Source of the DNA: Vitreoscilla filiformis
Lineage (GTDB): Bacteria > Pseudomonadota > Gammaproteobacteria > Burkholderiales > Burkholderiaceae_C
Length of the DNA stretch: 64,000 bases
Reading direction: 5' to 3'
NCBI RefSeq assembly: GCF_002222655.1
Contig: NZ_CP022423.1
Span: 992,001-1,056,000, forward strand
Under the pieces are notes generated by a model. The model ran no database searches, was not told where the DNA came from, and saw nothing but the letters and a program-made list of their open reading frames with translations. Shown one piece after another: positions 34,253-45,145 of this stretch. The translations under genes were made by a program, and so were the position numbers. Within the stretch, counting starts at the first letter, position 1. Every line of letters starts with the position of its first letter.

Positions 34253-35266
34253 TCAGGGTTGGTGGGGGTGCAGATCGGATGGTGAGCCCCCGAGTGGGCA
34301 CGCCGCACTGACGGTCTGACCCCGCTGCCAGCACTGGCCAGTGGCTTGCCGATCCGGATGCGGGGTGCCTTCCCGGTCGATGCGCGCCACCACGCTGCGC
34401 CAACTCACCGCGCCCTGTCGATCCACCACCAGATTCAGCAGCCAACCGGTGTTCATCGCTTCGTGCTCAAACCCATTGAAAACGAAGTTGCCCAAGCTGT
34501 AGATGATCGGTTTGCCTTGGTACACCTCGGTGTCCTGCACGACGTGGGGGTGGCCGCCCACCACCGCGTCGGCCCCCGCGTCGATCAGCTTGCGGGCCAG
34601 CGCACGCTGTCGGGCGCTGGCCTGGGGCTCGTACTCCCAGCCCCAGTGCATCACCGGAATCACCACATCGGCCCGGTGCTCTTCGCGGGCCAAGCGGATG
34701 TCGCGCTGCACCTGGGCATCCTCGCTCCAGGCGACGCCGGGTTTGTCCACATCGGCTTCGAAATGGCGGGGCAAAAACTCGTTGTAACCCAGCAGCGCGA
34801 TGCGCAAACCTTGGCGTTCGACGATCAGCGGGCGATGGGCTTCGGCCAAATCACGCCCCCCGCCGAATTGGGGCAGGCGCTGGGCTTGCAGGCGGTCGAG
34901 CATGTCCGCGAAGGCCTCGGTGCCAAAGTCCCCCGAGTGGTTGTTGGCCAGCCCAACCGCGTCGAAATGCCGCTTCAGCACCGGCAACACACGCGGATGC
35001 GCTCGGAAGGCGTAAGGCTTGCCCGGCTCGGCGCTGCCTCGGCGGCTCACCACGCACTCTAAGTTGGCCACGCGCACATCGGCGGCGTTCAGCCAAGCGG
35101 CAAAAGGCGCAAAGGGGTCGCGCCCTTGGCGAATCAGACGGCCAGGGGTTTCATCGAGCATGACATCGCCCACAAACGCCAGCCGAACCGACGGCCCCTC
35201 GGCCCGCACGCTGGGTGACAGGCCCAAGCCCACAAGCACGAGCCAGGATACGCAGCGCAGTCTCAT
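34253..35266 (-). CDS. CapA/PgsA-type metallophosphatase-fold protein
   Basis: The 337-residue secreted protein has a signal peptide (1-22) and the PGA_cap fold motifs FVGDVMLDE, NLECVVSRRG, LANNHSGDFG, VMHWGWEYEP and GGHPHVVQ. CapA proteins were named for poly-gamma-glutamate capsule synthesis in Bacillus. In proteobacteria they occur without the other capsule genes and their role is unclear. No pgsB or pgsC is seen here. The start overlaps the stop of the upstream small gene by four bases on its other side (ATGA at 35263-35266). Confidence 0.87.
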   Translation of the reverse strand: MRLRCVSWLVLVGLGLSPSVRAEGPSVRLAFVGDVMLDETPGRLIRQGRDPFAPFAAWLNAADVRVANLECVVSRRGSAEPGKPYAFRAHPRVLPVLKRHFDAVGLANNHSGDFGTEAFADMLDRLQAQRLPQFGGGRDLAEAHRPLIVERQGLRIALLGYNEFLPRHFEADVDKPGVAWSEDAQVQRDIRLAREEHRADVVIPVMHWGWEYEPQASARQRALARKLIDAGADAVVGGHPHVVQDTEVYQGKPIIYSLGNFVFNGFEHEAMNTGWLLNLVVDRQGAVSWRSVVARIDREGTPHPDRQATGQCWQRGQTVSAACPLGGSPSDLHPHQP

Positions 35267-35670
35267 GGGGCTTCATCCTTCAGCAACGTGCAGTGGTAGA
35301 GCAGCTCACTGCCCGTGCGGGGGCTGTACACCCGCTGCTGGCCTGTGAGCGAGGTGCGTGAGGGGGTGGGATGGTCGTAAGTCGCCAGGTGGAGCAGCAC
35401 GTATTGGCGCGGGCTGTAAGCGTAGGCGTACAGCCGCACCGAGGTGGCCTGTTCCCCCTGGGCTTCGAGCACCGCTTTGAATCGAAATGACCGGCCAATC
35501 GGCGTGGCCGCTGCCCGGTAGGGGTCGGACGTGGGGTGAAACGTCAAGGTGTGCAGTTCGTTGCTGGCTTGCAGCTCGCATTGCAGGTGCAGGGCGGGCG
35601 CTGGGGCCGCTTGGCTCACCAGCGGCAGCAGGGCCGCCCCGATCATCCCCATCAGGCCACGCATGGGCAT
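35263..35670 (-). CDS. Small secreted protein of unknown function
   Basis: The frame gives 135 residues from the ATG at 35670, with a signal peptide ending near SQAAPA. The mature part is beta-rich (LHLQCELQASNELHTLTFH, QYVLLHLATYDHP, GSELLYHCTLL) with two cysteines that could bond. I do not recognise the family. The context supports it being real: it starts two bases after the sdaA stop and overlaps capA in an ATGA. Confidence 0.7.
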   Translation of the reverse strand: MPMRGLMGMIGAALLPLVSQAAPAPALHLQCELQASNELHTLTFHPTSDPYRAAATPIGRSFRFKAVLEAQGEQATSVRLYAYAYSPRQYVLLHLATYDHPTPSRTSLTGQQRVYSPRTGSELLYHCTLLKDEAP

Positions 35671-35672
35671 CG

Positions 35673-37064
<1,392 letters not shown>

Positions 37065-37076
37065 GGGCTCCCCCTC

Positions 37077-38717
37077 TCAGGGCAAACGGGCGATGCGCAA
37101 CCCCGTGAACAGCGACATCACCAGCGGCAACGAGCGCACGCGGTTGGCCGAGCGGGTGCTTTGATGCACGCTGTCCCAACTGCCGCCCCGAGCCACCGCC
37201 AGGCCGGACGCGCCCCAGGCGCTGCCATCGGTGGGGGCGTCGGTGTAGCTGTCGTGCCAGGTGTCGCGCACGATTTCCCAGGCGTTGCCGTACACGTCAT
37301 ACAAGCCCCAGGGGTTGGGCTTCTTTTGGCCAGTGGGGTGCAGGCGTTTGTCGCTGTTGTCCGCATACCAAGCGTATTCACCGAGGTGGCGTTCTTCGTC
37401 GCCGAACGACCAGCGCGTGGTGGTGCCGGCCCGGGCGGCGTATTCCCACTGCGCTTCGCTGGGGACGATGTAACGCTTGCCCGTCAGCTTGCTGAGGGCC
37501 TCGGCAAACTCTTGGGCATCGCCGCGTCCGATGCCGATCACGGGGCAATGGTCACCGCAGCGTGACAGCATCAACTGCGTCGCGCCATCGCCCATGACAG
37601 CGCGCCACAGCCCTTGGGTCACTTCGTGCTGGCCCATCCAAAAGCCCGAAACAGTGACCGTGCGGGTGGGGCCTTCATGCTCCCAGCGCCCCGCTTCCTG
37701 TTCTGGCGAGCCCATCTGAAAACGGCCCGCCGGGATGCCCACCAGCGAGAAACACACGTCTTTGATGCACTCCCGGTCGGTCTGGCCCGCTTGGATGCCA
37801 CCCACCCGCGACATCGACGCCGTCGGTTTGGCTGTGGCCGCAGGGGCGGGCGGTGGTGCGGGCGTCTGCGTTGGCGTGGGGGGCGCGGCGGGCGTGGGGG
37901 GCGGTGGATCGGCGCTGGCGACCGTGACGCTGCCGGGACGGAAGAAAAACTCCCCGTCGAGCGCACCTTCCATCCAAGGTTGCTGGTCGTTTTGGCTGCT
38001 CTGGCGCACATCGGCGGCGACGCGCTTGAGCATGCTCTCCACCGGCACCCCCGGCGTGCTCAGGTGTTTGAGCAAGTAGCTGGTGTACAGCCCGTTGCTG
38101 CCCGTGCCATCGGCGGCGACGCTGCCCGGGCGGGTGGCAAAGTGCAGCAGCGTGCCCGAGGGAGCGGCGTCCAGTTTGGCCAGGCCGCGCTGGGCGCTGC
38201 GGAAACTGCGGGTGTAGGGGTTGTCGCGGCAAGCGTCGATCAACAGCAGTTTCACCCCGGCTTTGGACTCGTCCAGGCGTTCCAGCCACTGGCTCAAGTT
38301 GATGCTGTTGAGCGGCACATCGGCCTCGACCTTGATGACCGCATCGACCGCCGGCAGGTAGTTCACCCCTTTGACCTGCAAGCCGTGGCCGGCGTAGAAC
38401 AACACCACGTCGTCCCCGGGCTGGATGCGGTTGGTGAAGGTTTCCAGCGTGCGGCCAATGTCGTCGCGGCGCAGGTTGCGCACCAGCGTGACGTTAAAAC
38501 CGAGCTGGCGCAGGGCTTTGTCCATGGCCACCGCGTCATTGACGGGGTTTTTGAGGGGGGACAGCAGGTAGTCTTTGTTGCCGATGACCAAGGCCAGTCG
38601 GGCGGCTTCAGCCACACTGAGCTGTCCCCACAGCCCCACGGCCAGCAACCCACTGCCGAGCCACCCGAGACAACGCCGAACTGAAAAGCGCGAAATCGCC
38701 ATGACACACATGTCCAT
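37077..38717 (-). CDS. Caspase-like peptidase fused to formylglycine-generating-enzyme-like domain
   Basis: The 546-residue protein (ATG at 38717; further ATGs at 38711 and 38702) has a signal peptide. A peptidase C14 domain follows (about 38-290) with the catalytic pair H111 in YAGHGLQ and C163 in LIDACRDNP. A Pro/Ala-rich linker (about 295-325) precedes a C-terminal FGE/sulfatase-modifying-factor fold with GRFQMGSPEQEAG, EVTQGLW and ARGGSWDS. The FGE domain lacks an obvious active cysteine pair, so it is probably a binding module. Such orthocaspases cleave after Arg or Lys in known cases; the target here is unknown. A second caspase-like gene is at 48.8 kb. Confidence 0.88.
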   Translation of the reverse strand: MDMCVMAISRFSVRRCLGWLGSGLLAVGLWGQLSVAEAARLALVIGNKDYLLSPLKNPVNDAVAMDKALRQLGFNVTLVRNLRRDDIGRTLETFTNRIQPGDDVVLFYAGHGLQVKGVNYLPAVDAVIKVEADVPLNSINLSQWLERLDESKAGVKLLLIDACRDNPYTRSFRSAQRGLAKLDAAPSGTLLHFATRPGSVAADGTGSNGLYTSYLLKHLSTPGVPVESMLKRVAADVRQSSQNDQQPWMEGALDGEFFFRPGSVTVASADPPPPTPAAPPTPTQTPAPPPAPAATAKPTASMSRVGGIQAGQTDRECIKDVCFSLVGIPAGRFQMGSPEQEAGRWEHEGPTRTVTVSGFWMGQHEVTQGLWRAVMGDGATQLMLSRCGDHCPVIGIGRGDAQEFAEALSKLTGKRYIVPSEAQWEYAARAGTTTRWSFGDEERHLGEYAWYADNSDKRLHPTGQKKPNPWGLYDVYGNAWEIVRDTWHDSYTDAPTDGSAWGASGLAVARGGSWDSVHQSTRSANRVRSLPLVMSLFTGLRIARLP

Positions 38718-38746
38718 GTGAAGAAATGAAAACGGGAGCAGGCCCT

Positions 38747-40231
38747 TCACCTCAACGTTGCGGCATCCAGCCGCAGTTGACGTGCTGAACCCACCCAAGC
38801 CCCATCGCGGGACAGCGCCGTGCCCGCCGCTTCCAAATCACCCACGATCACCGTGCGCAACTGGGCGGTGTGCCAGTAGCGGGCGGCAAAGTCCTGCACC
38901 TCTTGGGCGGTGACGGCCAGCACCGCCGGCACCACGTCCCCGACCTCGTTGAGCGGGCGTTGCCGTTCGACCCGGTCGATCACCAAACTGGCCAGGCCGG
39001 CGGTGGTGTCCAACTGACGCGCAAAACCACCGACCAAACCCGCTTGACGGGCCGCCAACTCGGTGGGCGTCGGGGCCTCGCGGGCCAGGCGCAGGATTTC
39101 CTCCCGCATGACCTGTTCCACCTCAGCGGCACTGCGGTGGCTGGTCTGGGTGCTGGTGACCAGCACGCCCCCTTCCGGGTACAGGTTGAGCCCCGCGCTG
39201 GCGCCGTAGCTCAACCCCCGCTTGATGCGCACCTCTTGGTTGATGCGCGCTGAATAACTGCCGCCCAACACCTCGGCGGCCACCTGGGCGATGCGGCGTT
39301 GTGGATCGTCAATGCCCACCGGCATCGGCGCCAGCACCACGACCCCGCTCTGGCCTGCGCCTGGCAAGTCGAGCAGCACCCGCGAGGGCAACGTCGGGTC
39401 GGCCACTTGGGGCGGTGGCGCGGTGGGGGTGGGGCCGTGGGCACGCCAATCTCCCCAGTGCCGCCGGGCCAGCAGCAGGGCTTGAGGCAGGCTGATGTCC
39501 CCGGTGAACACCAAGCTGGCCCCATGAGGCCGGGCCTGGCGTTGGTGCTGGGCCAGCACGTCGGCGTGGTGGATGCGCTCCAAGCTGTTGCGCGTTTGGG
39601 GCTGGGCGTAGGCACTGCGCCCCCAGGCCACACGCCGCGCAATCAACCCCGCCAAGGCCGACGGATCGGCTTGTTCGAACTTCAACCCATCAATGGCCCG
39701 TTCACGCACCCGCGCCAATTCACGCGCTGGCAGGGTGGGGCGGCGGATCACATCGGCCAACAGCTCGGCGGCGGTGTCCAAGTGGGAGGTGGCCACGGTC
39801 AGGCTGAGGGCGCTGCCCCGCCAATTGGTGGCGCTGTGCAAACCGCTGCCCAGGGCTTCCACACGGCGGGCCAAGTCGGTGGCATCCAGGGCGCGTCCCC
39901 GGTGGAGGGCGCCCCGCGTGCGCAGTTCGTGGGTCAGATCGGCCAAGCCGGTTTGACCTGGCGGGTCGGCCAAAGCGCCCGTGCCCAGGTGCAAGGCCAT
40001 CGTCACCAGTGGCAAGCCGGGGCGAGGGGCCACGATCACCCGCAGGCCATTGCCCAGCGTGGTTTCTTCAAAACGGGGCAACACCAACGGGCGTGGGCGG
40101 CCAGGCACTGGCGGTTCATCCACACCCGGAATGGCCCAGGACGACGTGGGCAGCAAACCCGCACCCAGCAGGCCCTGACCGAGCCAGCGCAGCACAGGAC
40201 GGCGCGTCCAGACGGGGCGAGAGGGGGTCAT
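38747..40231 (-). CDS. M16 peptidase family protein, non-catalytic subunit
   Basis: The 494-residue protein has a Tat/Sec-like signal (WTRRPVLRWLGQGLLG) and two M16 domains. Where the catalytic subunit has HLFEH, it has DLTHE, so the zinc motif HxxEH is lost. It keeps the RINQEVRIKRGLSYGA stretch whose Arg and Tyr help the partner subunit bind substrate. That is the usual pattern of a paired, inactive M16 subunit. Its ATG overlaps the stop of the catalytic partner gene (ATGA), so the two are made together, probably in the periplasm. Confidence 0.9.
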   Translation of the reverse strand: MTPSRPVWTRRPVLRWLGQGLLGAGLLPTSSWAIPGVDEPPVPGRPRPLVLPRFEETTLGNGLRVIVAPRPGLPLVTMALHLGTGALADPPGQTGLADLTHELRTRGALHRGRALDATDLARRVEALGSGLHSATNWRGSALSLTVATSHLDTAAELLADVIRRPTLPARELARVRERAIDGLKFEQADPSALAGLIARRVAWGRSAYAQPQTRNSLERIHHADVLAQHQRQARPHGASLVFTGDISLPQALLLARRHWGDWRAHGPTPTAPPPQVADPTLPSRVLLDLPGAGQSGVVVLAPMPVGIDDPQRRIAQVAAEVLGGSYSARINQEVRIKRGLSYGASAGLNLYPEGGVLVTSTQTSHRSAAEVEQVMREEILRLAREAPTPTELAARQAGLVGGFARQLDTTAGLASLVIDRVERQRPLNEVGDVVPAVLAVTAQEVQDFAARYWHTAQLRTVIVGDLEAAGTALSRDGAWVGSARQLRLDAATLR

Positions 40232-41628
40232 GAGGGGCGCTCCTCGGCCTGGGGGGCCTGGCTGTAGTACAGGGTGGCCATCGGGCGGTCGATGACGTGG
40301 CGGCGCAAAGCTTGGCGCACATCTTCGGCGCGCACGGTTTGCAGGGCCATCAATTCCCGATCGGCTTGAGCGGGATCCCCGCCGTGGATCATGGCCCAGC
40401 CCAGGGCATCGGCGCGGCCTTCGGGCGTTTGGCGGCCGACCAAGGCGGAGGTCAGCACTTGGGTGCGGGCCTTGTCCAGCTCGGCGGCGGGGATGGGGCC
40501 GTGGGCCAGCCGGCGGATGTCGTCGAGCAGCGGCGCCACCAGGGCTTCGGGGCGATGCGAACCGGCGGCGATGGCATAGGCGGTGATCGAGCTGGCGTCG
40601 GTGTAAAACGAGCAACTCCAGCCCGCACTTTGGGCGATGCGGCGGCGCTGCACCAGCCCTTCATGCAAGCGCGACGCTTCACCCGAGGACAACAGCACCT
40701 GCGCCACTTGCAACGCCAGCCCGTCGGGGTGGCTGGCGGGCGGGCCTTTCCAGAGCAACACCGTGGCTGGCAAAGGGACGTTGGGGCCGTGCAGATGAAC
40801 CGGTGCGGGGCTGTGCGTCCAAGCCGGTTCGCGCACGTTGACGCGAGGAATGGGCGAGGAGGGCCGCCGAATGGGGCCGAAGTAGCGGTTCACCCAGCCG
40901 TCCAACTGCATCGGGTCAAAGTCACCGACGACGATCAGGAAGGCGTTGTCTGGGCGGTAATAGGTGGCATGAAACGCCTGCACATCCGCCAGCGTCGCCG
41001 CATCCAGGTCGGTGATGCTGCCGATCACCGGGCGCCGGTACGGGTGAACGTCAAAAGTGTGGCCCACCATGGCGTTGAACAAGCGGCCATAAGGGTCGGC
41101 GAGGACACGCTGGCGATACTCCTCCTGCACCACCGCCCGCTCGCTCAAAAAATTGGCCTCATCGACGTTCAGGCTGGCCATGCGCTCGGCCTCGGCCCAC
41201 AGGATGCGCTCCAAGTGATGCGAGGGCACCAAATTTTGGTAAGTGGTGTTGTCTTCCGAGGTGAAGGCGTTGTTCTGGCCGCCCACATCTTCGGTGAGGC
41301 GGTCGATCTGCTCGGGCGCCATGTGGCGCGTGCCCTTGAACATCAAATGCTCGAACAGGTGCGCAAACCCTGAGCGGCCTTCGGGATCGTCCTTGCCGCC
41401 GACGCGGTACCACACCTGCACGCTCACGCTGCCACTGCCGCCACCGGGCAAGGCCAGCACTTCCAGCCCATTGGCCAGGGTGCGACGCAGGCAGGCCATG
41501 GGCGGCACGTGCAGCAGCGGTTGCGCACTGCTGGCCGCCGCCCACGCTGCTGGTGCTTCAGTCAGCAGGGCGGCGCTGCTCAGGGCCAGGTGGCACAGCC
41601 AGCGGCGCCGATCGGGTCGATGGATCAT
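40228..41628 (-). CDS. M16 zinc metallopeptidase, catalytic subunit
   Basis: The 466-residue protein has a signal peptide ending near AWAAAS and the inverted zinc motif H90-L-F-E-H94, with a downstream Glu in ERAVVQEEYRQR as third ligand. NNAFTSEDNTTYQN follows, as in pitrilysin-family processing peptidases. It should degrade or trim peptides in the periplasm together with the inactive subunit encoded next. An AGGAG site precedes the ATG at 41628, which lies inside the end of the RNA methyltransferase gene (71-base overlap). Confidence 0.92.
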   Translation of the reverse strand: MIHRPDRRRWLCHLALSSAALLTEAPAAWAAASSAQPLLHVPPMACLRRTLANGLEVLALPGGGSGSVSVQVWYRVGGKDDPEGRSGFAHLFEHLMFKGTRHMAPEQIDRLTEDVGGQNNAFTSEDNTTYQNLVPSHHLERILWAEAERMASLNVDEANFLSERAVVQEEYRQRVLADPYGRLFNAMVGHTFDVHPYRRPVIGSITDLDAATLADVQAFHATYYRPDNAFLIVVGDFDPMQLDGWVNRYFGPIRRPSSPIPRVNVREPAWTHSPAPVHLHGPNVPLPATVLLWKGPPASHPDGLALQVAQVLLSSGEASRLHEGLVQRRRIAQSAGWSCSFYTDASSITAYAIAAGSHRPEALVAPLLDDIRRLAHGPIPAAELDKARTQVLTSALVGRQTPEGRADALGWAMIHGGDPAQADRELMALQTVRAEDVRQALRRHVIDRPMATLYYSQAPQAEERPS

Positions 41629-42853
41629 CGGCAGACTCCTTGCGCATTGAGCCGGTGATCATGTCGAAGCGGAACATGCGGCACTCGATGGCCCCGTTCC
41701 ACATCGGCACGCGCCGGCTTTCTTTGAGGCGCATCAGGCTGGGCAATCGGGCCTCTGGGGTGAGCACCCAAGCTGTCCAGCCGGTGTAATGTTTTTTCCA
41801 GTGGGCGGCGAGGCGGGTGTAGAACTCACCCGCGTCGGCAGCTCCCTCAAAGCGTTCGCCCTGGATCGTGTCGTACCCGCCCGAGCCTTGCCCTTTGGGG
41901 GCGATGCGCTCGCCATAAGGCGGATTCATCATGAGTATGCCCGCACTGGCCGGTGCGGGACGTTGCAAAGCGTCGGCGGTTTTGAACTGAATCGACCGGG
42001 CCACGCCGGCGCGTTCGGCGTTGCGGGTGGCAAAGTCGGTCATGCGGAAGGACACGTCCCCCGCCCAGACAGGCACCGCTGGCGCATGCACCGCCGCTTC
42101 GGCCTGTTGGCGCAGCGTGCGCCAGGTGACGAGTTGATCCCGAAACGGCAACAGCTTTTCAAACGCGAAGCGCCGATGCAGCCCCGGCGCCATGCCGCAG
42201 GCGATTTGGGCCGCTTCAATGGCGATGGTGCCCGCCCCGCAACACGGATCGAGCAGGCCGCCGTCTTCCTCCCGACCATGCCAACCGGCGGCGGCCAGCA
42301 TGGCGGCGGCCAGGGTCTCCTTCAGCGGCGCTTCGCCCTTGACTTCGCGCCAACCGCGTTTGAACAGCGCTTCGCCCGACAAATCCACCGACAAACTCGC
42401 CTGCTCCGGCCCCAAGTGCAGCACCAGGGACAGGTCGGGAAAGCGTGTGTCCACGTTCGGGCGCTCGCCGCAGGCGTCACGCAGGGTGTCGCACACGGCG
42501 TCTTTGATGCGCAGGCCCGCAAAGTTCAGGCTGCGCAGCGGGCAGCGCCAAGCGGAGGTGTCCACCCGCAGCGTTTGGCGCGGCGTGATCCAGTCTTGCC
42601 AGCGCACGCGCCGGGCCAAGGCGTAGAGATCGTGTTCGTCGCGGTAGGGGCCATCGGCGACCGGCCACAGCACGCGCTGCGCCAGGCGGCTGCCCAGGTT
42701 TAGGCGCATGGCCTCCTCGCGTCCGCCCTGGACGTAAACGCCCCCCCGTCCGGCTTCTACCGGCGTGCCCGCTGGCAACAAACGGGCGCACTCGGCCTCC
42801 AAAAACGGTTCGACGCCCGCTGCACAGGGAAGGAACAACCAAACAGGAGTCAT
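41558..42853 (-). CDS. THUMP-domain class I RNA methyltransferase (RlmL N-terminal type)
   Basis: The 431-residue protein has an N-terminal ferredoxin-like/THUMP part (about 1-160). A methyltransferase domain follows with LLDPCCGAGTIAIEAA and the catalytic MNPPYGER motif for base N-methylation. It matches the RlmL half of E. coli RlmKL (m2G2445 of 23S rRNA) and lacks the RlmK half. The last 40 residues after FDMITGS are Pro/Ser-rich and probably disordered. It overlaps the rpoN stop (ATGA) and is co-transcribed with it. Confidence 0.88.
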   Translation of the reverse strand: MTPVWLFLPCAAGVEPFLEAECARLLPAGTPVEAGRGGVYVQGGREEAMRLNLGSRLAQRVLWPVADGPYRDEHDLYALARRVRWQDWITPRQTLRVDTSAWRCPLRSLNFAGLRIKDAVCDTLRDACGERPNVDTRFPDLSLVLHLGPEQASLSVDLSGEALFKRGWREVKGEAPLKETLAAAMLAAAGWHGREEDGGLLDPCCGAGTIAIEAAQIACGMAPGLHRRFAFEKLLPFRDQLVTWRTLRQQAEAAVHAPAVPVWAGDVSFRMTDFATRNAERAGVARSIQFKTADALQRPAPASAGILMMNPPYGERIAPKGQGSGGYDTIQGERFEGAADAGEFYTRLAAHWKKHYTGWTAWVLTPEARLPSLMRLKESRRVPMWNGAIECRMFRFDMITGSMRKESADDPSTRSAPLAVPPGPEQRRPAD

Positions 42854-44346
42854 AGGGCTTTGCGAAGGTTGGCCGGGGCGATCTTGAGCGCCTCGCGGTA
42901 TTTGGCCACGGTGCGGCGGGCGACTTGAATCCCTTGCTCTTCGAGCATGTCGGCGATTTGGCTGTCCGACAAGGGTTTGGCGGTGTTTTCTGCGGCGACG
43001 AACTGCTTGATGAGCGCCCGCACGGCGGTGGAGCTGGCGTTGCCGCCCGCGTCGGTGTTGAGGCTGGAGCCGAAGAAGTATTTCAGCTCGAAGGTGCCAA
43101 ATGGCGTGGCCATGTATTTGGCCGTGGTGACGCGGCTGATGGTGGACTCGTGCAAGCCCAACTCGTCGGCAATCTCGCGCAGCACCAGCGGTTTCATGGC
43201 GATCTCGCCGTGGGTGAAGAACGCCTTTTGCCGTTCGACGATGGCTTGGCTGACGCGCAAAATGGTGTCAAAACGCTGCTGGATGTTGCGGATGAACCAG
43301 CGGGCTTCCTGCAAGCGTGCGGAGAGCGTGCCGCCGCCACGCTGGCCTTTGATCGCCTGGGCGTACACATCACTCACCCGCAGTTTGGGCATGACATCGG
43401 GGTTGAGTGTGGCCTTCCAATTCCGCCCGGATTTGACAACGATGACGTCGGGCACCACCACCAAGCGCTCGGCTTGGATGAAAGGCCGGCCCGGTTTGGG
43501 CTCACACGCGACGATCAGGGCTTGGGCTGCCTTGACGATGGTGTCATCGCTGCGGGTGGCCAGCGCCAGTTTTTTCATGTCCCGCTTGGCCAACAAATCG
43601 AGGTGCTGCGCCACGATGACCAGCGCACACTCACGCACCGCACTGGGCGGATGTTGGCGCAGTTGCAGGCCCAAGCATTCGGACAGGTTGGCCGCTCCCA
43701 CGCCGGTCGGCTCCATGCTTTGCAGCCACTTCAGGCCGCAGCGCAGTTGATCGAGCAAGTCTTCGCGTGCTTCGGGGTCGTCCAGCCCGAGGGCGTCGGC
43801 CAGGCGTTCGGCGATGTCTTCGAGGGTGCCATCGAGGTAACCATCGTCGGTGAGGGATTCGATCAGCACATGCACGCTGGCCGCATCCTGTGCCGACAAA
43901 CGCATGCCCAGCAACTGCGCCCGCAGATGCTCCTGCAACGTCGGGCCAAAGACCGAGCGCTCCTGCGGCTCGAACTCCTCATCGCCGTTGGTGCTGGCGT
44001 TGCCGCTGGGGGTTTCGCGGATGCCGTCGAAATCATCGGCTTCGGTGCCGTTTTCCCAATCGGCGCGTTCGGTGGTGCCGAAGTCACCGGCTTCGAGGCT
44101 GGCGGGCTCGTCGCTGCCGGGGCTGTCGGCCTCATCACGCGGCGTGGCGCTTTGGCTGAGGGTGCCCAGGCCGAACTCCATGGGCGCCATCTCCTCCTCG
44201 TGCTCCAGAAACGGGTTTTGTTCGAGCATCTGCTCGACTTCTTGGTGCAACTCCAGCGTCGAGAGCTGGAGCAGGCGGATGGACTGCTGCAACTGCGGCG
44301 TCAGCGCCAGGTGCTGAGACAGGCGAACCTGAAGCGTGGGTTTCAT
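42850..44346 (-). CDS. rpoN: RNA polymerase sigma-54 factor
   Basis: The 498-residue protein has region I (QVRLSQHLALTPQLQQSIRLLQ) and an acidic region II (about 55-130). A core-binding domain and helix-turn-helix follow, and the RpoN box reads ARRTVAKYRE near the C-terminus. It directs polymerase to -24/-12 promoters with enhancer-binding activators. The ATG is at 44346. It follows lptB as in most proteobacteria, but the usual next gene (hpf) is replaced by an RNA methyltransferase gene. Confidence 0.97.
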   Translation of the reverse strand: MKPTLQVRLSQHLALTPQLQQSIRLLQLSTLELHQEVEQMLEQNPFLEHEEEMAPMEFGLGTLSQSATPRDEADSPGSDEPASLEAGDFGTTERADWENGTEADDFDGIRETPSGNASTNGDEEFEPQERSVFGPTLQEHLRAQLLGMRLSAQDAASVHVLIESLTDDGYLDGTLEDIAERLADALGLDDPEAREDLLDQLRCGLKWLQSMEPTGVGAANLSECLGLQLRQHPPSAVRECALVIVAQHLDLLAKRDMKKLALATRSDDTIVKAAQALIVACEPKPGRPFIQAERLVVVPDVIVVKSGRNWKATLNPDVMPKLRVSDVYAQAIKGQRGGGTLSARLQEARWFIRNIQQRFDTILRVSQAIVERQKAFFTHGEIAMKPLVLREIADELGLHESTISRVTTAKYMATPFGTFELKYFFGSSLNTDAGGNASSTAVRALIKQFVAAENTAKPLSDSQIADMLEEQGIQVARRTVAKYREALKIAPANLRKAL

Positions 44347-44386
44347 CGTGACGCGAGGATGGGGGTTGGGGTGATGATCATCGGCA

Positions 44387-45145
44387 TCACATGCGGAAAT
44401 GTTCACCCAGGTACACGCGGCGCACGTCTGGGTTGTCGATGATTTGGGTGGGCGTGCCTTCAGCCAGCACAGAGCCCTCGCTGATGATGTAAGCGCGATC
44501 GCAGATGCCCAGCGTTTCGCGCACGTTATGGTCGGTGATGAGCACGCCAATGCCGCGTGCCTTCAAGAAACTGATGATGCGCTGGATCTCGATCACCGCA
44601 ATCGGATCGACGCCGGCAAACGGCTCGTCCAGCAAAATGAAACGTGGCTGCGTGGCCAGCGCCCGGGCGATTTCCACCCGCCGCCGCTCGCCACCGGACA
44701 GGGCCGGTGCCGGCGAATCGCGCAAACCGGTGAGGCTCAAATCGTGCAGCAGGGTGTCGAGTTGGCGCTGGATTTCGGTGGGGGTATACGGTTTGCCTTG
44801 GGCGTCGTATTGCAGTTCCAGCACGGCGCGGATGTTTTCATCCACGGTGAGTTTGCGAAAAATCGACGCTTCTTGCGGCAGGTACGACAGCCCCAGGCGC
44901 GAACGCTGGTGGATGGGTTGGCGCTCGACGCTTTGCCCATCGATGTGAATCTGGCCCGCATCGCAGCGCACCAAGCCGACGACCATGTAGAACGTCGTTG
45001 TTTTACCCGCGCCGTTGGGGCCGAGCAAGCCCACCACTTCACCCGCCGCGACCGACAGATGCACGCTCTTGACCACCGTCCGGGCGCCGTACGTTTTGCG
45101 CAGTCCGCTGGCTTCGAGGCGGCTGGAGGGCGTGCGGGGCCTCAT
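44387..45145 (-). CDS. lptB: LPS export ABC transporter ATP-binding protein LptB
   Basis: The 252-residue ATPase powers LPS extraction with LptFG and LptC. It has Walker [12 protein letters not shown]-loop YLPQEASIF, signature [15 protein letters not shown], Walker [14 protein letters not shown] and the H-loop TDHNVRE. The start overlaps the lptA stop (ATGA) and rpoN follows after 40 bases. The partner lptC lies about 30 kb away in this window. Confidence 0.97.
   Translation of the reverse strand: MRPRTPSSRLEASGLRKTYGARTVVKSVHLSVAAGEVVGLLGPNGAGKTTTFYMVVGLVRCDAGQIHIDGQSVERQPIHQRSRLGLSYLPQEASIFRKLTVDENIRAVLELQYDAQGKPYTPTEIQRQLDTLLHDLSLTGLRDSPAPALSGGERRRVEIARALATQPRFILLDEPFAGVDPIAVIEIQRIISFLKARGIGVLITDHNVRETLGICDRAYIISEGSVLAEGTPTQIIDNPDVRRVYLGEHFRM

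Noticed and set aside
42850..44550. Longer 566-codon reading of rpoN
   Set aside because: The added N-terminus reads through the end of lptB in another frame; the family start is the ATG at 44346.
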